Of a stretch of DNA of 64,000 nt, positions 42,088 to 51,117 are shown piece after piece. Below the pieces are notes generated by a model. The model searched no databases. It saw only the letters and a list, made by a program, of their open reading frames with translations, and was not told the origin of the DNA. The DNA is from Nocardia bhagyanarayanae (GTDB lineage Bacteria; Actinomycetota; Actinomycetes; Mycobacteriales; Mycobacteriaceae). Both the position numbers and the translations under genes were made by a program. Each line of letters begins with the position of its first letter. Position 1 is the first letter of the stretch. The stretch lies in the NCBI RefSeq assembly GCF_006716565.1, contig NZ_VFPG01000002.1:62001-126000 (forward strand). Reading direction: 5' to 3'.

Positions 42088-43230
42088 ATGCCTGTCGACC
42101 GACTGCTGCCCACCGAGGAAGCGCGCGATCTGATCGAGCTCACCAGGGAGATCGCCGACAAGGTGCTCGAGCCGAACGCGGCGGAGTTCGAGAAACAAGA
42201 GAAGTACCCCGAGGAAGCGTTCCGCGCCCTGGGCGCGGCCGGGCTGCTCAGCCTGCCCTACCCGGAGGAGTTCGGTGGCGGCGGTCAGCCCTACGAGGTG
42301 TACCTCCAGGTGCTGGAGGAACTGGCCGCGCGGTGGGCGGCGGTCGCGGTGGCGGTCAGCGTGCACAGCCTCTCCTGCCACCCGCTTTTCGTCTTCGGCA
42401 CGTCCGAGCAGCAGCGGCGATGGCTGCCGGAGATGTTGTCCGGCAACATGATCGGCGCGTACAGCCTCTCCGAAGCGCACGCCGGTTCCGATGCGGCGGC
42501 GCTGCGCTGCAAGGCCACCGCGGTCGAGGGCGGGTACCGGATCGACGGCACCAAATCCTGGATCACCAACGGCGGACGGGCGGACTACTACACCCTGTTC
42601 GCGCGCACCGGCGAGGGGTCTCGCGGCGTCTCCTGTTTCCTCGTCCCCGCCGGCACCGAGGGCCTGAGCTTCGGCAAGCCCGAGGAGAAGATGGGCCTGC
42701 GCGCGGTGCCGACCACGACCGCCGCGTACGACGGGGCGTTCCTGCCCGCCGAACGATTGATCGGCGCCGACGGTCAGGGTTTGTCGATCGCGTTCAGCGC
42801 CTTGGATTCCGGACGTCTCGGCATCGCCGCCGTGGCGACCGGCCTCGCGCAGCGCGCCCTGGACGACGCGGTGGCCTACGCCAAGGAGCGTGAGGCGTTC
42901 GGCCGCCGCATCATCGACCACCAGGGCCTCGGCTTCGTCCTCGCCGACATGGCCGCCGCCGTGGACTCCGCCCGCGCCACCTACCTCGACGCCGCTCGCC
43001 GCCGCGACGCCGGCCTGCCCTATTCGCGACAGGCCAGCGTCGCCAAGCTGGTCGCTACCGACGCCGCCATGAAGGTCACTACCGACGCGGTCCAGGTATT
43101 CGGCGGCTACGGCTACACCCAGGACTTCCCGGTCGAGCGCTACATGCGCGAGGCCAAGATCACCCAGATCTTCGAGGGCACCAACCAGATCCAGCGCTTG
43201 GTCATCGCCAGGGATTTGGCCCAGTCCTGA
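42088..43230 (+). CDS. Acyl-CoA dehydrogenase
   Basis: 380 residues, classical ACAD. SLSEAHAGSDAAALRC (FAD binding), GTKSWITNGG, YAKEREAFGRRI, and the catalytic segment ITQIFEGTNQIQRLVIAR with the active-site Glu are intact. It introduces the 2,3 double bond into an acyl-CoA, passing electrons to ETF. GGAGA ribosome site. Chain length cannot be judged. Confidence 0.9.
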   Translation: MPVDRLLPTEEARDLIELTREIADKVLEPNAAEFEKQEKYPEEAFRALGAAGLLSLPYPEEFGGGGQPYEVYLQVLEELAARWAAVAVAVSVHSLSCHPLFVFGTSEQQRRWLPEMLSGNMIGAYSLSEAHAGSDAAALRCKATAVEGGYRIDGTKSWITNGGRADYYTLFARTGEGSRGVSCFLVPAGTEGLSFGKPEEKMGLRAVPTTTAAYDGAFLPAERLIGADGQGLSIAFSALDSGRLGIAAVATGLAQRALDDAVAYAKEREAFGRRIIDHQGLGFVLADMAAAVDSARATYLDAARRRDAGLPYSRQASVAKLVATDAAMKVTTDAVQVFGGYGYTQDFPVERYMREAKITQIFEGTNQIQRLVIARDLAQS

Positions 43231-43233
43231 ATC

Positions 43234-44397
43234 TCAGAGGCCGCCGCCGCCACCGATCAGCCACGGGTTGAAGGTGCACGCCAGTTCGGTCGGGGTGGTC
43301 GGGTCGAGTGCGCGCAGCGCGATCGAGGCGGAACGGGGCGAGTACATCATGGTCAGGTGGTCGGAGACGTCCTGCTCGCAACCCGCCTGGAGGGTGATGT
43401 TGTCGACCGTGGCGTCCGGGCCTGCGCGCAGGAAGGTCCAGTCGTAGGGGTTGGTCACCTCGTCGTAGCGTGAGCCGACCGAGGTGTAGGCCACCCCGGG
43501 GACGGTGTCGCCGTTGGCGTTGAGCGTCGCGTAGAACGCGGAACCGACGGCCTGCTGGATGTTGGAGAGCCCGACGATCGGCTCGTAGAAGCCCAGGATG
43601 TTGACGCCGAGGTTGTTGATCGCGCGCCCGAGCGAGGCCATGCCCATCAGTGAGGTGCCGTGGTGGGTAGCGCCGAAGGTGATGAGCTTGTCGACCTTGC
43701 CCTCGCCGCCGTCGAACTTCAGGTACCGGTTGGCCACGGTGCCGCCTTGCGAGTGCCCGACGATGTCGACCTTCTCCGAGCCGGTCGCCGCGCGCACCTG
43801 CTCGACGAATTCGGCGAGCTGGCGCGAGGATTCCTCCATCGGGCCCACGCCGAAGCGGCCGGGCAGGACGGTGCCGATGCCGCCGCCCTCCATCAGCCCG
43901 GAGCGGCCGAAGTTGAAGGCGAAGACGCAGTAGCCTGCCTTGGCCAGCCGCGGCGACATGTAGGCGAAGGTGTCGTAGGCGTTGAGCCAGGTGCCGTGCA
44001 GCAGCACCACCGGACGGGGATGCGCGGCGCTCGGCTTGCAGTCCCACCGGTTGGCGCCCGGCGGCGCGGCGTCGGGGTGGGTCAGTCCGTAGGCGAACGC
44101 GGCGAGCGCCGCGGTCATCTCCGGTCCCTCGCCGACAGCTGCCGAAGCGGTGCTCTTGGCCCAACCGGAACCGCCGCTGCCGGTGTCCACGATCGCCTTC
44201 GGCTGCCGTCCGTCGGCGGCCGGCAGCAACCCGGCGGTGATGGCGTCGGCCAGTGCCTGCGCGGCGGGCTCGGCGGTCCCCGCCACGGCCGGGTCCGCGC
44301 TCGTCACCCCCGCACCGGATCCTTGCGCCAGCGCCAGCCCCGCGATCAGCGCGGCGCAGGCGAGCGCGCGCATGCGTCGTTGCCTCGTTGCAAACAT
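43234..44397 (-). CDS. Secreted alpha/beta-hydrolase, lipase class 2
   Basis: 387 residues with a Sec signal peptide (RRMRALACAALIAGLALA, cleavage near TSA-DP). The oxyanion block VVLLHGTWLNAYDTFAYM, nucleophile GHSQGG and late SDHLTMMYSP block place it in the EstA/lipase-2 group. Likely an extracellular esterase for lipids. Ends four bases from the convergent dehydrogenase gene. ATG 44397 is favoured; 44412 is possible. Confidence 0.85.
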   Translation of the reverse strand: MFATRQRRMRALACAALIAGLALAQGSGAGVTSADPAVAGTAEPAAQALADAITAGLLPAADGRQPKAIVDTGSGGSGWAKSTASAAVGEGPEMTAALAAFAYGLTHPDAAPPGANRWDCKPSAAHPRPVVLLHGTWLNAYDTFAYMSPRLAKAGYCVFAFNFGRSGLMEGGGIGTVLPGRFGVGPMEESSRQLAEFVEQVRAATGSEKVDIVGHSQGGTVANRYLKFDGGEGKVDKLITFGATHHGTSLMGMASLGRAINNLGVNILGFYEPIVGLSNIQQAVGSAFYATLNANGDTVPGVAYTSVGSRYDEVTNPYDWTFLRAGPDATVDNITLQAGCEQDVSDHLTMMYSPRSASIALRALDPTTPTELACTFNPWLIGGGGGL

Positions 44398-44643
44398 TTC
44401 CGTACTTCCCATCCGCTCGAATCCGCCCCCCGTGAATCGATATGGCGCAGAACACAATTGGACGCACGATGTGACGTGCGCCATCTCGCGGTGGCGGTAC
44501 AGAAAATTCAATACCGGATGGTCAGGGGCGTCACTACACGGCCGGACGAAGAAAATCGAGAGGCCCTTGTCGTCGGTGACAAAGTTCTTGGCGGTCGCGA
44601 CCGACGCGTTGTCGTGAACCCTGTCGTCGGCAACAATCGGCCC

Positions 44644-45882
44644 ATGGCTGTCGCTTCACCCCCGGTGACCGGGGACCTCCCACTGGTTGCCCGTTTGCTG
44701 ACCAGATGGCCCCAGATCGCCGAGCGGATGCTCGCCGCCGGTCTCGGCGCCACACCGCCCGCCGCCGAGCTGCCCGCGGGGCATTTCACCGCCGAGGTCC
44801 TGCCCACCATCTACGCCTGCGGGCGCGCCGTGCTCCAGGCCATCGGCGAAGAACGCGTGTTCAGCAGGGCCGAGGTCGCCGCGTTCGTGGTGCCGGTCGC
44901 CGAACGGCACGCCGAGGACCGTTTCCCGCTGGCGATCCTCATCGAGGCCATCCACGGCTCCGCGCAGTCGGTGCTCGCCGAGGCCGCCGCGCTCGCCAGG
45001 GCCGACGAGAAGGACGACCTGGTCGTCGTCGGCTCGCGGCTGCTCGACCTGCTGATGCACATCAACATCACCGTCGTGGAGACCTACACCGAGGTCGAGC
45101 AGTCCATCTACAACGCCGAGCGCGAGGCGCGCCGCGAACTCTGCGCCGCACTGCTGCGCGGTCAACCCGCCGACGAGCTCGCCGCCCGCGCGGACACGCC
45201 GCTGACCGACCGCTACACCGTGCTCGCCATCCACCTGCGTCCGGACGACCAGCACAACTCGGTCGCCGACCTGCTCGCCCGCCGCCGCATCCGCATCCTG
45301 CACCGCACGCTGGACGCGCTCAGCAACGGCACCGCGCTGGTCACCTTCGACGGCGGTACCGGAATCGCCTTGCTGCCCAACCACTCCGAGTCCGCCGCGC
45401 CCGATGCCGCGCGCCATCGCGGACTCGCCACCGAGCTCGCCGAGCAGTTCGGCACCCCGGTGTATCTGGCCGAATCCCGCGGCGTCCTGCGCGCGGATCT
45501 GCCCGGCTCCGCGGAGCAGTCCGCCGAGGTGGCGACCCTCGCTCGGCTGCTCAACCGCCCGACCGGCCGCTACCAGCTCGACGACCTGCTGCTCGAGTAC
45601 CAGCTCACCAGGCCTGGCCCGGCGCGCGACCGGCTCGCCCAGCGCATCGCCCCGCTGCTGAGCAACCCGCACCTGCTCGAGGCGCTGGAGGCGCACCTGG
45701 AGTACGGCTCGGACCGCAAGGCCGCCGCCGCGCGCCTGCACGTGCACCCGAACACATTCAGTTACCGGCTGCGCCGCATCGCCGAGCTCACCGGCATCGA
45801 TCCCGCCGACCCCACCAACTCGCGGATGCTCGCCGCGGCGCTCACCATCCACCGGCTCTACCCGGCGAACGACACCGCCTAG
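44644..45882 (+). CDS. PucR-type transcriptional regulator
   Basis: 412 residues. The C-terminal helix-turn-helix LEYGSDRKAAAARLHVHPNT with YRLRRIAELTG is the PucR/CdaR type, and a central GGDEF-related region links it to the N-terminal sensing helices (PVAERHAEDRFPLAILIEAI). Divergent from the secreted lipase across about 245 bp, so it may regulate it. ATG 44644 has no strong ribosome site. Confidence 0.8.
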   Translation: MAVASPPVTGDLPLVARLLTRWPQIAERMLAAGLGATPPAAELPAGHFTAEVLPTIYACGRAVLQAIGEERVFSRAEVAAFVVPVAERHAEDRFPLAILIEAIHGSAQSVLAEAAALARADEKDDLVVVGSRLLDLLMHINITVVETYTEVEQSIYNAEREARRELCAALLRGQPADELAARADTPLTDRYTVLAIHLRPDDQHNSVADLLARRRIRILHRTLDALSNGTALVTFDGGTGIALLPNHSESAAPDAARHRGLATELAEQFGTPVYLAESRGVLRADLPGSAEQSAEVATLARLLNRPTGRYQLDDLLLEYQLTRPGPARDRLAQRIAPLLSNPHLLEALEAHLEYGSDRKAAAARLHVHPNTFSYRLRRIAELTGIDPADPTNSRMLAAALTIHRLYPANDTA

Positions 45883-45927
45883 CCGCTGGCGATGCGTGCC
45901 TCCGCCTTCGCTCCGGCCGTGCGCGGG

Positions 45928-47226
45928 CTATGGGTGGACTGCGTCCAGCTGCGTGGAATTGGCCTTCTGGTGGTACATCGCGGTGTCGGCGTCGTGCAGG
46001 ATCTCGGTCGCGGTGCGCGGATCGCCGGGCACGATCAGCGTGACCCCGATCGACGCCCGGACCGCGAGCCGATGTCCTTGCGCGACAATCGGTTCCGCCA
46101 CCGAGGCGGCCAGCCGCTGGATGACCGCCTCCGGGCCTGCCGCGTGCCCGCCGAGCAGGACGAGGAACTCGTCGCCGCCGAGCCTGCCGACCAGATCGCC
46201 GCGGCGCACCGCGCGTAGCAGACGCTGGGCGACGATCTGCAGGACGACGTCGCCGACCACGTGGCCGTGCGAGTCGTTGATGGCCTTGAACCCGTCGAGG
46301 TCGACGAACAGCACCGCCGACAGCGGGCCGCCCGCCGGATCGGCGAGGGCCGTGTCGAGATCGGACAGGATGGTCGGCCGGTTCAGCAGCCCGGTCAACC
46401 CGTCGTGCGTGGCCTGGTACTGCAACTCGCGCTGGCTGGCCCTGGTGGTGGTGATGTCGGTGAACGAGCTGACCACCGGCGATTTCCGGTCGGTCGGATT
46501 CAGTAGACAGCAGTTGCCCGCCAGCCAGCGGCGGTGATGGTCGGTGCCGTCCACGCCGAAGACGAAGCGGGTGATCGGCTCGCCGGTCGCCATGGTGCGC
46601 GCGACCGGATGCCGGGTGGCGGGTAGCGGAACGCCGTCGATGTCGACCATGCGCAGCGGCAGCGCGTCGAACCGGGCGCCGACGAGTTGTACACCGCGAC
46701 AACCGAATATGCGCAGCGCGGCCGGGTTGATCGATTCGATCATGCCCTGCCTGCTTATCACGACGACGCCCTCCTCCAGCTGCGAGACGATCGCGGTGAA
46801 GTGCTGTTCGGCCCGGCGCTGGGCCTGCTCGGCCGCGTGCTGGGCGCTCAGATCGTGCAGCACCACCTGGTAGGCGCGCCTGCCCTGCCAGATGGTGACC
46901 ACCGAGACGATCTGCACCGGGATGCGGGCACCGTCGGCGCGCAGCAAGGTGAGGACCGCCCGCTGGGAGGCGTCGCCGGTACTGCGCAAACCCTCGATTC
47001 GGGCCAGCGTCGAAGCGACCGAATCGGGTGCGACGAAGTCGCTGACCTGGCGTCCGACGATCTCGTTCGCGGACCCGGCCGCCAGCAGGCGAACCCCGGC
47101 CGGATTGAGATAGACGACGACGCCGCCTTCGTGTACGCAAATGGCATCGGGGGAGTGTTCGACCAGCGATCGGTACCGCTCGGCCGCCTGCTCCGGATCG
47201 CCCACCATGGTGTTGTTCTCGTCCAT
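45928..47226 (-). CDS. Dual-PAS GGDEF diguanylate cyclase
   Basis: 432 residues: two PAS domains (about 15-135 and 140-265) and a GGDEF domain with THDGLTGLLNRPTILSDL and the intact loop RLGGDEFLVLL. RRGD sits five residues before GGDEF, matching the RxxD inhibitory site, so product feedback is expected. Together with 20718 this gives two cyclases with different control. No EAL domain. Confidence 0.85.
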   Translation of the reverse strand: MDENNTMVGDPEQAAERYRSLVEHSPDAICVHEGGVVVYLNPAGVRLLAAGSANEIVGRQVSDFVAPDSVASTLARIEGLRSTGDASQRAVLTLLRADGARIPVQIVSVVTIWQGRRAYQVVLHDLSAQHAAEQAQRRAEQHFTAIVSQLEEGVVVISRQGMIESINPAALRIFGCRGVQLVGARFDALPLRMVDIDGVPLPATRHPVARTMATGEPITRFVFGVDGTDHHRRWLAGNCCLLNPTDRKSPVVSSFTDITTTRASQRELQYQATHDGLTGLLNRPTILSDLDTALADPAGGPLSAVLFVDLDGFKAINDSHGHVVGDVVLQIVAQRLLRAVRRGDLVGRLGGDEFLVLLGGHAAGPEAVIQRLAASVAEPIVAQGHRLAVRASIGVTLIVPGDPRTATEILHDADTAMYHQKANSTQLDAVHP

Positions 47227-47627
47227 GCGAATCCCCGTTCGACGAACGACGCGCGGTCGGTGTCCACATTGCTTGGAACCCGCCGAATCCAGCGATCGCC
47301 CACCCTGCCGATCCGAACGGGGTTTGGTGCTGCCATCCACTAGCCGAGAGCGAGATTATGAGACTCGTTGGTATCGAAGGTCAAGGATACCGCCTGCGGT
47401 TAATGAACAGCAATCGCCGCGCCCGCGTCGTCCCGCGTCCGCTCGGCCTCGATGGCGAGGCCGAGCGGCCCACCGGTAAGCTCGCCGGGTCGCAGCATCC
47501 CCTTGATCTATCAGTACGACACAGCAGATCGCTTGTGGCGCATGGCTTGGTCGCGCGCGGCCGCCGGATGCGCTTTGTTCCGAACGCAAGATCGCAACCG
47601 TTGGACGATCAGAACCAGGGCATCTAC
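47227..47627. other. 400-bp divergent promoter region
   Basis: Between the cyclase and the MFS gene. An inverted repeat GGTATC-N10-GATACC lies at 47370-47391 and may be an operator. Otherwise no gene was recognised. Confidence 0.5.
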
Positions 47628-50090
47628 ATGACCAATACGACCACCCAGGCTCCGGCGCCGAAGCCGGACCTGGCGGCCGAGGCAGGCGCGCAACTGTCGC
47701 ATCGGCAGATTCTCACCATCCTCTCCGGCCTGCTGCTCGGCATCTTCCTCGCCGCGTTGGACCAGAACATCGTGAGCGTCGCGATCGTGCCGATCGCCAA
47801 CAGCCTGAACGGATTCGACGAACAGGCCTGGGCGACAACGGCCTATCTGATCACCGCGACCATCACCACGCCGCTCTACGGCAAACTCGCCGACATCTAC
47901 GGCCGTAAACCGTGGTACCTCATCGCGATCGGGCTGTTCGTGGCCGGCTCGGTGGCGTGCACGTTCGCCACCTCGATGTACGAGCTCGCCGCGTTCCGAG
48001 CGTTCCAAGGACTCGGCGCGGGCGGCCTGATGTCGCTGGCGTTCACCATCGTCGGCGACATCGTCCCCGCCCGCGAAAGGGTCCGGTACCAAGGCTATTT
48101 CATGGTGGTGTTCGGTTCCTCCACCGTGTTGGGCCCGGTGCTCGGCGGATTGTTCTCCGGCTACGACCAGCTCGCGGGCCTGGAGGGCTGGCGTTGGGTG
48201 TTCCTGGTGAACGTGCCCATCGGCTTGCTCGCGTTCGTGGTCGTCGCCAAGGTGCTCGACGTGCCGCACCAGCGCCAGCGGCACCGCATCGACTGGTTCG
48301 GCGCGCTGACGCTCACCATTTGCGTTGTGCCGCTGCTGATCGTCGCCGAGCAAGGTCGCGAATGGGGCTGGACCTCGGACCGGGCGCTGATCTGCTACGG
48401 CGTCGGCGCGGCGGGGCTGGTGCTGTTCGTGCTCGTCGAGTTCCTGATGAAGGACGCGGCGCTGATCCCGCTGCGGTTGTTCCGCAACTCCACGTTCAGC
48501 GTGTCCATCGTGGGCGGCTTCATCGTCGGCATCGCGATGTTCGGCGCGATCGTGCTCGTGCCGCTGTATTACCAAGTGGCGCGGGGCTATTCGCCGACCA
48601 AGGCGGGTCTGCTGATGCTGCCGCTGGTGGTCGGCATCATGATCGGCGCGCAGATCGCCGGAATCATCACCAAGCTCACCGGCAAGTACAAGATCCTGCC
48701 GGTCGCCGGCTGCTTCCTGATCGCGCTCGGCGCGGCGCTGCACGGCAGGGTGCACTACGACAGTCCGCTGTGGGAGCCGCTGCTGTACGGCGGAGTGATC
48801 GGCTGCGGCCTCGGCGCGTGCATGCAGACGCTGATCATCGCCGCGCAGAACGCAGGCCCGCGCACCGACATGGGCGTCTCGACCGCGGCCGCCACCTTCT
48901 TCCGTCAGATGGGCGGCACGCTCGGCGTCGCGATCTTCCTGACCATCCTGTTCAACCTGCTGCCCGGCCGGATCGTCGACGCCTTCGGCGGGCAGCTGCC
49001 GGAAGGCTTCGACACCGCCCGGCTGGGCGAGCTGCAGAGCGACACCGGTGAGCTCGCCGCCATGCCCGCGGACATTCGCGCGCCGATCCTGATCGGCTTC
49101 ACCGACGCGATGGCGGGCGTGTTCTACGTCGCGGCGGCGGTCGCGGTGCTCGCGGGCGTGGTGCTGATGTTCATGAAAGAGATTCCGCTGCAGGATGATC
49201 CGATCGTGCCGGAGTCGGGTCCGGACGGCTCGGACAGTGCGTCGAGCTGGGCGGAGTCGCAGGTCTGGGCGGGCGCCGCGGAGGTCTTCTCCGAACCGGA
49301 ACCGGTGCTCGCGGCCGCGGCGGAATCCCGCTCGCTGTTCGGCCGCATCCAGCACGAGGACGGGCACCCGGTGCCCGAGGCCGCGCTGACGCTGATCGAC
49401 AAGGGCGGGCGTCAGGTCGCCAGGGCCGTGGGCGACGCCAACGGCGGTTACTCCATCGACGTGCCCGACGCGAGCACCTACGTGCTGATCGCGGCCGCGG
49501 CCGGGCACCAGCCGACGGCGGTCAGCGTGGTGGCGGGCTCGTGGCCGCAGGAACTCGACGTGAAGCTGATGGGATCGGGCACCGTCTCCGGAACGGTCAG
49601 ATCGTCGGGCAGCGGCAAACCGCTCGGCGGCGCCACCGTGACGCTGACCGATCGGCACGGCGAGGTCGTGGGGGCGACGGTCACCGCGGACGACGGCGCC
49701 TACGTCTGCCACGGGGTGGTCTCCGGCACCTACACGATGGTCGCGCTCGCCGAGCACATGCGCCCGCACGCGACGACGCTCACCGTGCCGGACAGCGGCC
49801 TGCTACGCCACGACATAGACATGGAACCGAACGCCGTGCTCGCGGGATCGGCGCTGGCCGACGGCCGGGTGGTGCCGGACGTGCAGATCATGCTGCTGGA
49901 CATGGCGGGCGATCTGACGGCCACCGCGCGCACCGACGCCGACGGCCGGTACCTCGTCCCCGACCTGCCGGAGGGGCAGTACACCGTCGTCGCGCGTGGA
50001 TATCCGCCGGTGACCAGCCGGGTGGCGGTGTCGGGCGGCGAGGTCGTGCACGACGTGCGGCTCGGTTACGGCCGCGACGGCGAGAACTGA
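47628..50090 (+). CDS. MFS drug exporter with C-terminal carboxypeptidase-regulatory-like domains
   Basis: 820 residues. Residues 1-520 are a 14-helix DHA2-type exporter: LDQNIVSVAIVPIANSL, ITTPLYGKLADIYGRK and ARERVRYQGYFMVVFGSST motifs. After a linker, three repeats of about 85 residues resemble carboxypeptidase-regulatory-like/SdrB-type domains, each with a GxVRxxDGxPVxxAxVTL-like block (for example SGTVRSSGSGKPLGGATVTL). The added beta domains are probably on the cytoplasmic side, since 14 helices put both ends inside. AGGG seven bases before ATG. Substrate unknown. Confidence 0.85.
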   Translation: MTNTTTQAPAPKPDLAAEAGAQLSHRQILTILSGLLLGIFLAALDQNIVSVAIVPIANSLNGFDEQAWATTAYLITATITTPLYGKLADIYGRKPWYLIAIGLFVAGSVACTFATSMYELAAFRAFQGLGAGGLMSLAFTIVGDIVPARERVRYQGYFMVVFGSSTVLGPVLGGLFSGYDQLAGLEGWRWVFLVNVPIGLLAFVVVAKVLDVPHQRQRHRIDWFGALTLTICVVPLLIVAEQGREWGWTSDRALICYGVGAAGLVLFVLVEFLMKDAALIPLRLFRNSTFSVSIVGGFIVGIAMFGAIVLVPLYYQVARGYSPTKAGLLMLPLVVGIMIGAQIAGIITKLTGKYKILPVAGCFLIALGAALHGRVHYDSPLWEPLLYGGVIGCGLGACMQTLIIAAQNAGPRTDMGVSTAAATFFRQMGGTLGVAIFLTILFNLLPGRIVDAFGGQLPEGFDTARLGELQSDTGELAAMPADIRAPILIGFTDAMAGVFYVAAAVAVLAGVVLMFMKEIPLQDDPIVPESGPDGSDSASSWAESQVWAGAAEVFSEPEPVLAAAAESRSLFGRIQHEDGHPVPEAALTLIDKGGRQVARAVGDANGGYSIDVPDASTYVLIAAAAGHQPTAVSVVAGSWPQELDVKLMGSGTVSGTVRSSGSGKPLGGATVTLTDRHGEVVGATVTADDGAYVCHGVVSGTYTMVALAEHMRPHATTLTVPDSGLLRHDIDMEPNAVLAGSALADGRVVPDVQIMLLDMAGDLTATARTDADGRYLVPDLPEGQYTVVARGYPPVTSRVAVSGGEVVHDVRLGYGRDGEN

Positions 50091-50100
50091 CCGCGACCGG

Positions 50101-51000
50101 TCAGTTCGCGGGCGCCGCCTGCTCGCCGCTGCGGCTCACCTCGTAGCCGAGCAGGCGTTCGGCCTCCTCGATACCGCCCTGAAGGTCGCCGACCGCGTTC
50201 ATCTTGCGCAGGTCCAGGCCGATGGTGACCAGGGTGAGCGCGATCTCCGAGGACAGGCCGGTGATGATCACGCTGGCGCCCATCAGGCCGGAGGCGTCGA
50301 CGGTCTGCACCAAGTGGTTGGCGACGGTGGAGTCGATCGTCGGCACACCGGTGATGTCGATGACGACGACCTTGGCGCGGTTGTTCCTGATCGCGCGCAG
50401 CAGCTGTTCGGTGAGCTGGCGGGCGCGCTGACCGTCGAGCACGCCGATGATCGGCAGGATCAGCAGTTGCTCGCGCACCTGGAGCACCGGGGTGGACAGC
50501 TCGCGGATGGCCTCCTGCTGCTGGCGGATGATGCGCTCGCGCTCCTCGACGAACGAGATCGCCACCGTGCTCGCGATGCGGTTGGCCGCGGGCTCGTAGG
50601 CGTCCAGCACCCGGTTCAGCAGGTCGAAATCCGACTGGTACTTCTCGAACAGCGAGCGCGCCAGCACATCTCGCAGCAACAACACGATGCCGAGGACCTC
50701 GTCGGTCTCCACTCCTCGCGGAATGATGCGCTCGGACAGGTCGCGCGCGTAATCCTGTAGCGCCTCGACCGAACCGGTCTCCAGCACCGCCACGTAATTG
50801 TCGTAGACCGAGGTGACCTCGGAGAACATCTCCTCGGCGGTCATCGCGGTCAGCAGCTGAGCCTCGGTGATCAGCCGCGCCCACTCCTCGCGTAGCGCCG
50901 TCCTGTTCTGTCTGAGGTGCTCCACCAGCTCCGAGAGCAGTCCTGCTCCGCCACCGTTCGCGCCGAGATCGGTCGCGACGGGGTCGAATACATCGGACAC
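50101..51000 (-). CDS. RsbR-like STAS-domain stressosome protein
   Basis: 299 residues: an N-terminal RsbR-type helical domain (LREEWARLITEAQLLTAM) and a C-terminal STAS domain with VVVIDITGVPTIDSTVANHL, where Ser/Thr phosphorylation sites of RsbR proteins lie. GTG at 51000 has GGAGG five bases upstream; the ATG at 51012 contains that site. No RsbS, RsbT or RsbX genes are nearby. Confidence 0.85.
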   Translation of the reverse strand: MSDVFDPVATDLGANGGGAGLLSELVEHLRQNRTALREEWARLITEAQLLTAMTAEEMFSEVTSVYDNYVAVLETGSVEALQDYARDLSERIIPRGVETDEVLGIVLLLRDVLARSLFEKYQSDFDLLNRVLDAYEPAANRIASTVAISFVEERERIIRQQQEAIRELSTPVLQVREQLLILPIIGVLDGQRARQLTEQLLRAIRNNRAKVVVIDITGVPTIDSTVANHLVQTVDASGLMGASVIITGLSSEIALTLVTIGLDLRKMNAVGDLQGGIEEAERLLGYEVSRSGEQAAPAN

Positions 51001-51117
51001 GTGGTCCTCCATCGATCCGCGGGCCGCGTGCCTTTCGCGGCGCCTGCCGAATCGTATACCTCGCCCGTGCCGCATGCCGGGTTTCCTCGGCGACGCGCCA
51101 TCCCGGACGGCGGCGTG

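Noticed and set aside
39532..42921. ChoD extended to about 1,130 codons
   Set aside because: The extension is antisense to a TetR region and an acyl-CoA dehydrogenase; the FAD motif marks the true start.
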